From contig MU119730.1 of NCBI GenBank assembly GCA_014904845.1, positions 1 to 23,200 of the forward strand: 23,200 nucleotides of DNA, in the 5' to 3' direction. Position 1 is the stretch's first letter. Each line of letters starts with the position of its first letter. The position numbers and the translations under genes were made by a program. The notes beneath the pieces are model-generated. The model had not been told where the DNA came from and made no database searches. It saw only the letters and a program-made list of their open reading frames with translations. Of this stretch, positions 1 through 11,098 are shown piece by piece. Origin of the DNA: Acephala macrosclerotiorum (taxonomy: Eukaryota; Ascomycota; Leotiomycetes; Helotiales; Mollisiaceae).

Positions 1-660
1 ATAAAAAAAAAACGTAAAATAATTTTTAAAAAAAAAAAAAAAATAATAAAAAAAAAATTTATAAAAACGGAAAAACGTCGTTTTATCGTTTTTTAATTTC
101 GTAAAAAAAAAATTTATAAATTTTAAAATATTATTATTATTTATTTTAAAAAAAAAAAAAAAATAATAAAAAAAAAATTTATAAAAACGGAAAAACGTCG
201 TTTTATCGTTTTTTAATTTCGTAAAAAAAAAATTTATAAATTTTAAAATATTATTATTATTTATTACGTATAAATAATAACGTTATAATAATAATAATAA
301 ATTTAATTTAATTAAAAAATACTACTACGAATTATATAATTCGTAATACGTAATTATATTAATATTTAAAATATTAATATATAAAAAACTAAAAAATTTT
401 ATAATATAATATTAAATATATATTTAAAAAAAATTATTTTAAAATTTAATAAAAATAATATAATTTCGTTTATTTCGTATAAATAATATTATAATATAAA
501 TTTTACTAAAAAAATTTATAAATTATTAAAATTTTAAAGTTTATATATTATTTTATAAAAAACTTATAAATTTTATTAGCGAGTATTATATCGTAATATT
601 ATTTATATAAAATAATCGAGATTATTTTTCCAAGTTTTATAAATTACAATTTTATTATTA
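1..660. repeat. AT-rich block with saturated RIP signature
   Basis: By my count only about 50 of the first 600 bases are G or C (about 8%). Between positions 1 and 630 I find no CpA and no TpG dinucleotide at all; the surviving cytosines sit almost only in CpG or CpT. The first CpA is at 631 and the first TpG near 677, after which composition becomes normal. Loss of CpA/TpG with retention of CpG is the known mark of repeat-induced point mutation in Pezizomycotina, so this is inferred to be an old repeat, probably a transposon, mutated beyond recognition. No reading frame survives and the family cannot be named. The block continues off the left edge. Confidence 0.8.
24..265. repeat. Perfect tandem duplication, 120-bp period
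   Basis: Bases 24-145 are identical to 144-265, giving just over two copies of a 120-bp unit with no mismatch seen. Each unit holds a poly-A run, the only GC-containing patch of the area (an ACGG and several ACG/TCG words) and an ATT triplet run. It lies wholly inside the RIP-like block. The exact identity suggests that the duplication is recent relative to the mutation, or that the unit is too short to be a RIP target; an assembly artefact in low-complexity sequence is also possible. Confidence 0.85.
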
Positions 661-801
661 TAAAGACTTTTAAAATTGTAACGTAAACATTATAAGGACT
701 ATAATGTTTAACACGCTATATTACTCAGACTTATGACCGCGGCCTTCGTACTCAGGTTGCTTATGTAGCTCAGGTAAGTTAACTGAGCCGAGGGTAATTA
801 G

Positions 802-2067
802 CGCCTAAGCAAGAGCAGCAAGCTTACTAACCGAATAAGAGGCAGAAGAAAGAGAAAATTAATTCATGATACTTACAAATTCAGCAGACACATAATCAAA
901 TTTCTTACTGAAAGGGGAGCAGATGTCCTTGCAAAGCCAAAGAATGGGAAAACGATGCTACAGGATATGAAGGACAGAACTTCGATGAGAGTCAGCCAGA
1001 AAGGCTTCGAGCGTCAGATCCCCGATGAAATTAGGACGAATATCTCCGAGTACGTAAATCAGCTTGAGCGAGCCGGTACGACTAAGACCCCTGCAGAGAT
1101 ACAAGATATACTGAATGAAGGTCCTGAGATCCCTATTCCGGACGACCCTTCTCCTAGCCAGCCTGATGACGAAGCCGCTGGCGAGACTTCTGGTTGGACT
1201 TACGCAAAAGAAGCAGAATATACAATCAAGTGGATGTTTCTGATTGAGCTTAAATTCGCCAGCAAGTATGACGCTGCACTGCTTGTGGCTTGTGAGCTAG
1301 GTCTAGTCGTTGCAGCGGAGTTGCTACTCAAGAAGGTTGTCGACATCAACTTTCAAGATCAACAGGAGCAAACCGCGCTGAATCTCGCAGCAACACGAGG
1401 ACAAACACGACTTGTATCACTTATTCTTGAAACAAAAGGGGCAGAGCCTGATATAACGGATTTACGAGGTTGGACACCACTCTGGTGCGCGACCCAAGCC
1501 GGCCACGAGACGATTGTAAAACTATTGCTTGAAGACAAACGGATCAATCCTAACCGAGAAGTCCCCGAATCTAACAGCAATAGCCTTCCTTTAGGTTGGG
1601 AAACTAGGGTCACTGACGGTGGCCGACGGTACTTTGTTGATCACAACTCAAAGACAACCACCTAGAAAGATTCGAGGACGACTCTCCTCCGTGGTACCCC
1701 GTTGTTGATATCCATCTGGAACGGAGATGCTGCAATCACCAGCCTCTTACTCGCATGCAGTAGAACAAATCCAGATATCTCAGACGCTAATGGGCGCACT
1801 CCACTCTCTTATGCTGCCGAGAAAGGCGACGCCACGCTCGTTCAGCAGCTTCTTGATACTGGCAAAGTGAGTGCAAGGACTATGGATAGCTCCGATTATA
1901 ACCAAAGGCGAAAGCCGGTGGATTGGGCTACTTAGAAAGGCCACGAAGCTGTGGCAGCCATGTTGATTGAGGCTGAGAGAGCAGAAATCGCTGAGGCGGA
2001 GGTTGAGGAGGCTAGAAAGACAGAGGCTCGCTCGAAAAAAAGATTCAGCTGGCGCAAATTACTCTAG
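802..2067 (+). pseudogene. Decayed ankyrin-repeat/WW-domain gene, two in-frame stops
   Basis: One frame reads as an ankyrin protein across two stop codons. It is open from 802; residues before the ATG at 955 already match the end of an ankyrin repeat (FLTERGADVLAKPKNGKT, 901-954), so that ATG is unlikely to be the original start. More ankyrin repeats lie at about 1260-1560, followed by a WW domain start (LPLGWETRV, YFVDHN, 1585-1662). At 1663-1665 a TAG replaces the second conserved WW tryptophan. The frame then continues into further ankyrin repeats (NGRTPLSYAAEKGD), a second TAG at 1933-1935 just before KGHEAVAAML, and an acidic/basic helical tail ending at 2065-2067. Both stops fit CpA-to-TpA change (TGG to TAG through the opposite strand; CAG to TAG), as RIP would produce. 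The 5' end is lost towards the AT block. Such repeats often form the C-terminal part of fungal NLR or HET-type proteins; no effector or NACHT domain is visible. An intron hiding either stop is less likely, because homology continues directly on both sides. Confidence 0.75.
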
Positions 2068-3385
2068 CGGCGGCCAGACGATGATGCACAGCAAAATCAT
2101 GGGTAAATTTTCCCCGAGCCAAGGGATGGAATGGATCAGAGAAACCTAACCTCGAGTTTGAGGGCAGAAAAGTTGCTATCAAGTACAAACTCTTTATCGT
2201 CTTGGGTTATTCATGCTTTTGCAAGAACTTCAGGCTCCTATATGGCCGAATTTCATTCCACTCGACTTTCTTTCTGGCCCAATCAGGGAGGCCCGCCCTT
2301 CTTAAAACTTGACGACGGGTACAACGAGACATAATTTGCACTTTATTCACACCTCAGCAAATGTATTCCCATGTTTGACTTTCAAAGGACTTTCAATAGC
2401 GCTACTTCCTCGATGCGGCACATAATGAAATTTGATTACGTCGTTTAATTTCAAGGATGGGGAGGGGAGTACGATTAATCAATAAGCACAACCCCAACTG
2501 GTCGTACCCGCCCCTTCCACATACTCATGAGGCTTCAAATTTGAAAGCCAGGTAAGGCTTGGGGTATATAAGCTCCCAAACCCAGCCACTTGAAGCTGCC
2601 AAACCTAAAAAGGGTCTCGCTATGCACCGTATGAATAATCCCGCACAGGTCAAAGGACCAAACAACAACATAACACGAGGCAAGGAATGCGCAAAGAATA
2701 CAATAAGAACGAAATGCAAATAAAGGCAATAGGTAGAGACGTGCTGGTCGCACAATTTTACTCGTCAGTGCATCGCTCGCCAATGAAAATCTTTCATTCT
2801 CCCTTGAATTCCTTTAATATTATATCGTCGTGTTATCAAATATCCGGGATTATCTAGAAGATCACCAAATTGGGCCAGCTACTTAGGTTATGCTCGGTCT
2901 AGGAGTTAGGACATTGTCTGTTCTTGAGTGTGCAAAAAGGTCAACTGGGCGCATTTCAACATACGTTCTCCGACACAGCCTTGTGTCCAATCCTTTTGCC
3001 GTTAACGATAACGCGACATTTGTATTGGAGGATCCAGAATCGATGTGAGGGGTGCTTTTATACCTCGCTAGACTACGACTGATAGGTGAGAGGACGATTA
3101 GCATCTCACCTGCTGCTCAATGTCCTAGTGAATCAAGAACGGGTCTAGACATAAGCAAGGAACCATTTAACCTACGAGTAAAAATAGAATATTTGTTCGA
3201 TCGGGTGAATATTCCAAACAAAGATGCGACATTACAAATAAGAAACCATAGAAAAAACTCCCGATTGAATAGATTCTCGGGCGATCATAACCGACCACCC
3301 TTACATATATACATTCGGTTTAAGCATAGCGACCTTAGCGATAGTATGAGGGAAAAGAGGTCTGGTGCATGCTTTATAGCGTTGT
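2068..3385. other. Intergenic, no gene recognised
   Basis: Several open frames occur on both strands but none has a recognisable domain, convincing splice sites or protein-like composition. A TATA-like word lies at 2564-2572 (GTATATAAG on the plus strand) without a gene behind it. A short inverted pair (CCCGA / TCGGG) lies near 3261-3284. The right part is the presumed 3' untranslated region of the minus-strand HET gene, which stops at 3386. Confidence 0.5.
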
Positions 3386-5812
3386 TTATAAAATACTAAT
3401 CCATTGAAGGGAACCTTCAATCTGATCAGTTGGAATAGCTGTCAATCCAACTCGCTCATAGTAGTCGCCCTTCTGCTCAACCAAGAGAGCGGTCCATTCC
3501 AATGTTGCTGGTGATAGCAGCCCCGGTGGCGGCATCCTCCGGCCCTGTCCAATATGCACAAGCTTGTATTTTTCTGGCTTCGTAATGCCCTGGAAACCAA
3601 TGGGAGATGTCCACGAATCAAGCAGGACCGCGGCGCTGTTGGTACTATTGCCACTATTAAAACGTATGACACAAATAGGATGGTTTGTTCTTGTGTCATA
3701 TTTCTGAGCCACGAATTCGGATCCCGGTACCAATCCTTTCACGTCTGCTACATACTTGAGCAACGTTAGAGTGCATGAGGAGCTAGGTGCGCTTGTTTTT
3801 TGTTCGAGATTCTCGACGGGTCTGTCTCCAACCTTCAACGACCAGCCGAAGACTTGGCGGTCACCAAGGCTACTCCATCTGAAGAGTTTCGACATCAGTA
3901 AGTGCCCGCCTCTTGGTGAGAATACCACTGAACGGCCACTATTAGCTTGTTTGCCCTATATCGTCAAAGGTCGCTTACCTGGCCAGAAGTTCCAGCCAAG
4001 GTGGGTTTTTTTGTCGTCTTCAATAAGGTACTCAACGGGGCCAACCCACCCAGACCAGGCCCAGCTGGGGAGTTGCCGAGGAGCGATTTGGCCGGGGGCA
4101 GGTTTTATATGACGTCTGTTAAGAGCAACATTCAGACCTGGCGTCCACAAAAGAGCTTTCTCCAAATTGGTATCATAGGTACTATTATCCAACAGACCGT
4201 GGAACTCGACATCCGCACCCAGTGATAGCTTAGTGCCGAATTTGTGGAGAACCCCCATGAATGCGGTAACAATATCGCCAGGTTTAGTTAAGTTCCGTTT
4301 CGTATATTCACGGATGAATGCGGCGTACTCGCTGAATTCTATATCTTTGACGTTATTGCCCCCGTCTTGGCCCGGCCCCTCTGGCTGACATATCACCCTG
4401 GCTTCTGACCGGAGGCCACGGATAGGTAACCTGGACCACCCATCGTTCCAATGACATGTGCTCTGGTAGGCAGTCTTAGTGTACTTAGTTTCCAACACGT
4501 AACCTTCCCGCCATTCGCTAAAACGACCGAGTCCGAATCCACGGTAAAATTCAATGCTTGGTAAGGGGCTCTGAGGTGAGTGGTATCGACATGAGTAGAA
4601 GATTTCGTTTGATGTGAAATACAAGCAGCATGATGATAGGACATCCTCTTGAAATGTCCACCCGCGGGTGTTCCAATCTGTGGACGACAACATGTTTGAT
4701 AGTCCCGGCCTCGCAATCACCAACCCAAGTTCGCCACTTTTCGTAGGAACGACACATGTTTTTTCTGGGGATCGCGTACTTTTGTGGAGCCCGTGTAGTC
4801 GGGATTCGGCACTCTTCCCTCCAGCCGCTACTATCGTGAACGATGCACCTTCGTAGAGTAGATGCATATGTTTGATCAGGACCTCCTTCTCTGAGAGATC
4901 GTCTTGGTCGATACAGAGGAGATCAACCCACAAATACCTCCGGCCGATAGACTTTACAAGCTCGCTTGCGTCTTGAATAGTCGCTGGGATTTTATCAAAG
5001 CGCAGGCGTCGAGGTGGTTCTGCCCGCTGGTCCCTCTCGACGTCCTCGAAAAGGTCTCTCCACCACGTACTGGGCTCTGCTGTCTGCCGCTCGCGTAAGG
5101 CATCTCCCCATATATACGAAAGCGCAATATAGACTATGTCATCGGTGGGCTCAACGATACAGGACTCCACGACGTCGATAACTCGAAAATGCCCCGTAGC
5201 TCGGAGTCGAGTCTGTAAATCTGGCCCCCCCAGAGAGTGGCCATGTTCGCCCTGGCACTCATCAACCCAACTGCGAATGAGCGGGATTTCCGCCACTTCG
5301 GGAATCGGTCGCCGTTGTAGCACCTGGGACCCATCTCGCTGAGGGTCTCTAGGGAACGGGAGACACTTCTTACTGGATAGCCGGTCCAGTTCACAGAGCG
5401 TGAAACGCGGGGTACCAAACGAGCTCCGCATACGCTCCTCTGGGACCCAATCTGTTCCAAGAGCGGGTCGAAATCGAAGATAAGCGTTCCGAAGTTGGCC
5501 CGTTGATTTCGAGCTGGGCAACTCCTTCTCACGGCCGCTATCGCAGTGCGCCCATAAGGTTGTTTTAACCCAGACATTGATACGCTTAGTGTTAGTGATG
5601 CTCCACACATCGCCGACACGTTCCCTCCAGCAGTCACTGATGGCGTGGACAACGAGACGGCAAAACGGGCAGGCGTCACTACCCATGATAGTGGCTAGTG
5701 TCCCGAGCCAGAAGGCTTTCATGTCCGGACGGAAAAGAGCCTCAAAATCGACCTTTAGGCATTGCTCGCAGAGCTCATCTGGACCAGGTGGCACGATTCC
5801 AAGGACATCCAT
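3386..5812 (-). CDS. HET-domain (heterokaryon incompatibility) protein
   Basis: Two exons, 5812-3979 and 3927-3386, joined across a 51-nt intron (3978-3928) with donor GTAAGC, branch GCTAAT and acceptor TTCAG, phase 1; predicted 791 residues. HET motifs are in order: YIALSYIWGD at about 228-237, IPATIQDA at 275-282, YLWVDLLCIDQDD at 293-305, and TRGWTFQE at about 382-389. The N-terminus carries a CEQC (15-18) and a CPFC (48-51) pair, a possible metal site common in this family. The C-terminal 400 residues have no named domain. Proteins with this domain (PF06985) act in vegetative incompatibility and cell death on non-self contact; which partner this one has cannot be read from sequence. No NACHT, STAND or repeat region is fused, and no membrane segment is seen. 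The frame is intact with normal composition, unlike the nearby pseudogene. Identity as a HET protein is secure; a true het function is not shown. Confidence 0.9.
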
Positions 5813-6392
5813 ACTTGTGCATCCGCTTCAGGGAACTTTGCAGGAAGTCGTCTGGTTGAAATACCACATTGTTTAACAGGTTGGGTCTCTATGAGTGCTG
5901 GCTGCTGCCTGGTGAGCCTCAGCAGAAGTCTGTAATTGCGACAATTCACGTTGGTCGCCCAATAGAATCGATCATGGCCACAACGCATTTATCGTATCGT
6001 GAAAATCTAACCAACAGTAGGGCTTGAAGGCTAAAAATATATTTCTTTGATATTATATAAAGTTCAATCTTTTATTAGTACTACGGTTGGTCGATAAAGA
6101 TAAAATATTATTCTTATAATTTATACAATCTATCATATTAATATAACTCGGTAAGCGAGGCGCCATCCCCGAAGCGGAAAAGCTAAACTCAAAAAGGCAG
6201 CGTGTTTGAACATAGTTTACAGAGTAATAATAACCAATCAAATATAATTATATTATACAATCGCGAAGCGGTTATTTAGTAAACACAGTAAAATCAACGC
6301 TCGTTTGCTTTTGTTTCGATATTTTCCTCGCTCGTAAAAAGCACTCAAATCGAAAGCACGCCGGAAAAAAAACTCAAAATACGGTATCAATA
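5813..6392. other. AT-rich spacer between HET gene and regulator gene
   Basis: Holds the 5' flank of the HET gene and the 3' flank of the transcription-factor gene, both on the minus strand. The core at about 6030-6290 is strongly AT-rich but still has CpA and TpG, so it is not RIP-saturated. The word CGAAGCGG occurs twice (6170-6177 and 6264-6271). No terminal inverted repeat, target duplication or coding frame was found; a degraded small transposable element is possible but unsupported. Confidence 0.4.
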
Positions 6393-9300
6393 TCAAAACC
6401 CAAACCGCCCTCCTTGATACCCATCCTCACCCCTTCCATGACCTTGCTCTCTTCCCACCTGCTGTTCATTAAACCCACCTACACCACCACCAAACCCCTG
6501 AAATCCACCTCCCCCATGCCCAATCATAACCTCATTCTCCGATCCCATCCCCGGCGTTACCTCCAACCCAGAATTTGAAGGAAGAAACATATGCTGCCAG
6601 GGCTCATCATAATGCCCATGCACGCGTCCAATACTCCCGAACCTCTCGATTGCCGTACTGTGATCCAACGGATTTGATACTTGTTCATACCCCCCATACC
6701 CTCCACCTAACCCGCCAGCCCCTGCTCGCTGAGGTTCCGGTCCCGACGCTGGGCCGAAGTGAGGGTCGGGTGCCGTCGAGAATCCGAAACTCTGGTCTTG
6801 ATTCCATGCCGAGGTTGCGGCTGGATGATCAACATTACTCTGGCTATGTTGATATGTCTCTAAATTCGATTCACTGAGTTGTTCTCCATGATCTTGTGTT
6901 TGTTGATGCTGACCTGGGGGAAGAGACGGGTGAGCAGCATTAAACCGTCTCCAATTATACCCCGGAGGAATCGGCGCTTCAGTCGGCATATCGAATATCG
7001 ACCAATTAATCATCGGAGCGACGAGTCTGATTAGGCAATCGAAGATTTCCCATGCCTTGCGGGCGGAGACGGATTCACCAGCCATCATTCTAAGCCAACG
7101 AATGCCGTTTTTCGCATCCTCAAGTATATCCGCAACTTCAGACGGTAAATGCTGTGCCTGAAATGCCATCTCAAGTACGAGCACAGAGAGCGCTTCGCAG
7201 AGATAATGCAGTGTATTCCACCACGGTGGTATAGCATAGAGTTTAGAGACAGTAGAGGCGGACCAGTGGATTAGGTTTATCATTGTGCGGGCAGAGTGGA
7301 TGCATATTTCTGCCGCTTCTTGGTTGAAGTCTTTGGATTCCTTGGAGTGGGATTCGATACGTCGCTCGAAGCGGCAGAGGCAGGGGCGAAAGAGGATCAT
7401 ACGCGAGGAGTTGAAGATCATGGCTAGGCCGAGACGAGGTAAGATGTTGGGGGAGGAGAAGTCTGGGGAGGTCCAGGGGTCGAAGGTTATGTTGAATGAG
7501 GGTGGGAGGGTATCACGCCAGGAAATTAGTCGGGAGTCGATCCTTTTGATAGTGGATTGGACGGAAGACCATTTGGCTTTTGTTGTGGCAGCACAGTAGA
7601 GTTGGGTGACGATTTCGTGAGATACGATGCAAAGTTGTATGCGGTAGATGAAGTAAGTCAAGCTAGTTACTGGAAGGGAGAGAGCGGGAAACTTGTATAT
7701 CAGTGGTTGAGGGATACCTGTTGGCATTTGATAGGTTGCCGTGGGACGACCTTGAAGACGTCAGCGAAGTTCATAGATGAAAATGGTCCCACCTACTGTC
7801 GGAACTTCGTGAGCTTTTCGAGGCTCGACGACTAGTTTGATCTGACTCAGGGTTGTTGATGTACATAAATTTACTAGGTTGAAGGTCCTCTTCGTCAATA
7901 TTGAGAGGGAGTGTCGCACTGATATCCTGTTCAGAGATACAACTTGGCCTGCCGGTCAACTCGTTGAGCAAGCATTCCAGTGTGTAAAGAGACCACCAAA
8001 GCCGGACTCGTTGCTCTTTCTCGTAATCACTGAGACTATCTGCATGGATTCGTACTTGCAACCCTAGAGTCAAGGCCTGTCTAATGGCAAGACCACAAAT
8101 GGTCCAAGCTCTACCACAAAGTTAGTGGAGGGGACAAAGTGAGTGATCAAGCGATCTTACCTGTTCAGCCTGCATGTCGAGACAAAATATAAACAGAGAA
8201 GCCCTAATACGCGAGCTGTAGATATCCTTGCATCTTGGAAGAGTAAATCTTCGTCTAGGCAGAGCATTTTAGCTCTTTTGAGGAAGATTAAATGGTCATG
8301 GTGATGTCCTCGATCCTGGTATTTGGTAAGCTGTGCGTAGAAAGCGCTGATGGCAAAGATGATGTTGAGAGAACCGAGCCAGATACTGTCTTCTGATGAG
8401 AGATTCGCTGAGCCTCTAGCGAATCTATTGTATTTTGCATTGAAAGCTGCCTTGTCCAGAAGGGGCAGAGTACCATGAACATTCTCAAAATAAATTGCGA
8501 CTAGGCTATTGGCCGTTTCGTACTCTGGCCAGTCGAATGCATTGACATTGCTCATATCAACGAACTCCACATCGGCATCTTCGGTATGATACGAAGCTAG
8601 TGTGTAGCCAGATTCTGTTTTCCCGAGGGTTGATTGCTGCTGGGTTTTCGTCTCGTATTCCTGGGCAGTCCTTTTTGCCCATGCGACAGACGAGGACTTC
8701 CCCATGTGGCCTGTTGCTCGGGTCTCATCTCGATCCGTGTCAACGTTGACAACATCCATGGACCCGGTCGAGCCAATGTCCGAATCTTGGTTCTCACCGC
8801 TGCCATCTTCAAGCCGAGCTGAGAACAAGGGAGAGTCCAAATGAACTTCGTCAACTTCATTCTGAGATGCGGGCGTAGGAGTCTAGAGTATTCAACATCC
8901 AACTGCTATCTAATAGGAATACATACCATTAATAAAATCTCATCCATAGCGGTCCTGATACCGTCTTCATTGAGAGAGGTATCCAGTCGAATGCGTCGAA
9001 GTGCGTTGAGGATATCTGAATTGTACTGACTCAGAGTAGCTGTTTCCTTGCTCAGCTTCGACAGCTTCCTGGAATATGTGAGAAGGCAATTGCCCGTTCA
9101 TGCATGTACTTACTTCCGTTCCCTATCGCGTTTTCCATCGCCATACACACATTCAACGTCGGCATTTTTGCATCTCATACACGGCTGGCCACCAGTACAT
9201 CCTGCTTTTGCCTTGCGACAGTATTCGCAGGCGTGGGAAGTCCTGCCCTTTTTGCTTCCTTGAATGGCTTCTGTGGTCGGAGGGGGCCTCAAAGCTGGTA

Positions 9301-9544
9301 TGGCAACTTTCCCAACAGGAACATTGGCGGCATTGCTGAGTGACTGTGATTGCGGCCGGGGGTATGCGGCTTCTGCTGACCTTGGATCTATACGGAAGGA
9401 CTGGCTTTGGCTGAGCGAAGAGTTGGTATACGACGAGGTAGAGTTGGATGAATGGTTGATCGGGGCAAAGCCCTGAAGTGGGTCCTCGTGGGAGGTCTCG
9501 TCTCGCGGACGCTTGCCCCGACCCCGCTTTCGATTGGAAGTCAT
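6393..9544 (-). CDS. Zn2Cys6 fungal transcription factor
   Basis: Five exons: 9544-9114, 9068-8927, 8882-8161, 8110-7797 and 7750-6393; introns of 45, 44, 50 and 46 nt, predicted 988 residues. The zinc cluster has cysteines at 106, 109, 116, 122, 125 and 132 (C-X2-C-X6-C-X5-C-X2-C-X6-C), preceded by a basic N-terminus (RKRGRGKRPR) that may be a nuclear signal. Exon 2 reads as a leucine-containing linker/dimerisation helix (KKLSKLSKE). A fungal-specific transcription factor domain (PF04082) starts near residue 318 (LVAIYFENVHGTLPLLD) and includes LNRAWTICGLAIRQALTLG, formed exactly across the exon 3/4 junction, and RLWWSLYTLE. The C-terminus is Gln/Ser- then Gly-rich, plausibly an activation region. 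Exon 3 has a second possible in-phase acceptor 21 nt downstream (start 8861). It probably acts as a nuclear regulator; the target pathway is unknown and the neighbours give no clue. Confidence 0.88.
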
Positions 9545-10804
9545 CTCAGATTTCTAGATCTGCCTTGGTGGCGGCCAATAATGTCGGCAAGACGGAGGAT
9601 AAGTTTCTTGGGAGTTGGCTGTAGAACCAACGACAACGAATAATGCAGAAATGTCGGTCTGGCTTGTTGCGGAGAGGTGGAGCGGTCTAATAACCATGCT
9701 TTGTTTGACAGGCGCAAAGCTTCTAACATTCTCCATTTGCTCTATAATCAGAAGGCAACAGAAGTGGTGAGACAGGAATTAGATAAGGTCCAGACTGTTG
9801 CCAATCTCAAGATATAGAGAGTGTAGCCACAGAAGCGTGACTTCAGAATCACTCCACAAAGCGATCAGATAAGACCATATAATAGAAAGACGAACAGCCA
9901 ACGCGAAAAAGCATGAAACATCAAGCAAAATGAAGCCATCCGCCAACAGCATTTGCAGCTAGATGACGGAGCACAACAGTGAAAATATCGTTGTCGTCAC
10001 TGAACGGGAGGAAGATTCGACGATGTAGGTAGGAATAAATCGAGCACCCGTCGAACCAGGACTAGATGACCGATCGATGCAGTAGGGCCACGCCGGGGGT
10101 CTCCAGACCCCTGGAAGCCACCATCCCAAGTTCCTGGAGCAAGCGCGGGTACCAACGAGTAAAGTCTCTCAGCCTTCCGCTGCATGCACACGACTTCTGA
10201 TCCATCGGAGATGGTGGATAGAGGAAAAGAAACACACTGTCCGCACGGCTGCTGCTGATCTGGATGCTAGGCCATCCCGACGCAGTCTTTCTCTCCTCCG
10301 GCGTATTAATGGGAAATTTTCCTAAAGGCCAAGGGATGGGATGTTGCTATGACGTTAATGGTTCCGCGGTTGGAGGTCTCGAAGCACGAAATATTTAGCG
10401 GTACGGTACCCGGTAAAGTTAAAAGTGCGCTACCGGGGATGGACAACGGAGGCATCACCGGTGCAGCGTGCGTGCGCCGTATGCGGCCAATGAAGGCGGG
10501 ACATCGACCGATCTCTGTATGGTGGACGTCGGGAAAACCTTTTGCTCTGATGATTGCGCGATAGAGACCTAGACACCTCGAGTAACACAACTGGAGCAGG
10601 AATACTAAGAAGAAAGATGTTCAGGGGAGATGGAGTTGGAGAGAAGGAAGCAGGACGCATCAAGGTCACGTTTGAGAGGAAAAGAAGAGCTCGCTTAGGG
10701 ACTGCGCTAGGCCCCTCACACCCCTCAGGAGTCGGGCCCCTATTTTCAGTGTGGGGTCCCTGAAACCGAGTGCGACGAAAACAACATCCCACCTTGAGCA
10801 TCGA

Positions 10805-10811
<7 letters not shown>

Positions 10812-10850
<39 letters not shown>
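10812..10850. repeat. (ACG)13 microsatellite
   Basis: Thirteen uninterrupted ACG triplets, flanked by imperfect CGA units on both sides (about 10802-10857). It lies roughly 250 bp upstream of the ligase start codon and outside any supported coding region. Confidence 0.95.
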
Positions 10851-10851
<1 letters not shown>

Positions 10852-11038
10852 CGACGAAGTACGACCCCGATCCAGCGCAATGCTCTGCTGACCATCACCG
10901 CCATTAAAACATTCATTTGATGCTCGGCCACAAGATCCGCAATCCTACCATCAGCTTACAATACCGGCGGTCCGAGGTCTCTAACAGCTCCTGTTGACCG
11001 AGGCTGGTCTCAAAACGCGCCGACGGACCTTGACGAGC

Positions 11039-11051
11039 TTTAAAAGTATAT
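11039..11051 (+). promoter_or_regulatory. TATA-like element upstream of the CoA ligase
   Basis: The word TTTAAAAGTATAT lies about 50 bp before the start codon at 11099 and is followed by a pyrimidine-rich stretch (TCCCTTCCCTCCTC), as is common near transcription starts in filamentous fungi. The short distance to ATG makes its role uncertain. Confidence 0.35.
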
Positions 11052-11098
11052 CCCTTCCCTCCTCTTCATCAATCTAGCCCTGCACTGTTGCCTTCAAG

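Larger units (their letters stand above)
9545..11098. promoter_or_regulatory. Divergent intergenic region between regulator and CoA-ligase genes
   Basis: About 1.55 kb separates the start codons of the minus-strand transcription factor and the plus-strand ligase, so both promoters should lie here. Open frames in it are short, overlapping and low-complexity (one on the minus strand is a poly-Arg run caused by the microsatellite). I recognised no RNA gene. The length leaves room for a long 5' leader of the regulator gene. Confidence 0.5.

Noticed and set aside
2118..2129. Shared 12-mer GCCAAGGGATGG at 2118-2129 and 10328-10339, with similar AAATTTTCC just upstream
   Set aside because: Too short, and the flanks diverge quickly; I cannot tell a repeat from coincidence.
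2131..2334. 67-codon plus-strand frame after the ankyrin/WW remnant
   Set aside because: In another frame with no ankyrin or other similarity; no evidence it continues the gene.
2525..2783. Two hydrophobic, Cys-containing minus-strand frames that look like membrane peptides
   Set aside because: They overlap in different frames, lack a promoter or splice pattern and resemble no family.
3052..3399. 115-codon plus-strand frame overlapping the 3' end of the HET gene
   Set aside because: No recognisable pattern and it overlaps a well-supported gene on the other strand.
10746..10931. Minus-strand frame with a poly-arginine run
   Set aside because: Product of reading the (ACG)n microsatellite; no other protein-like content.
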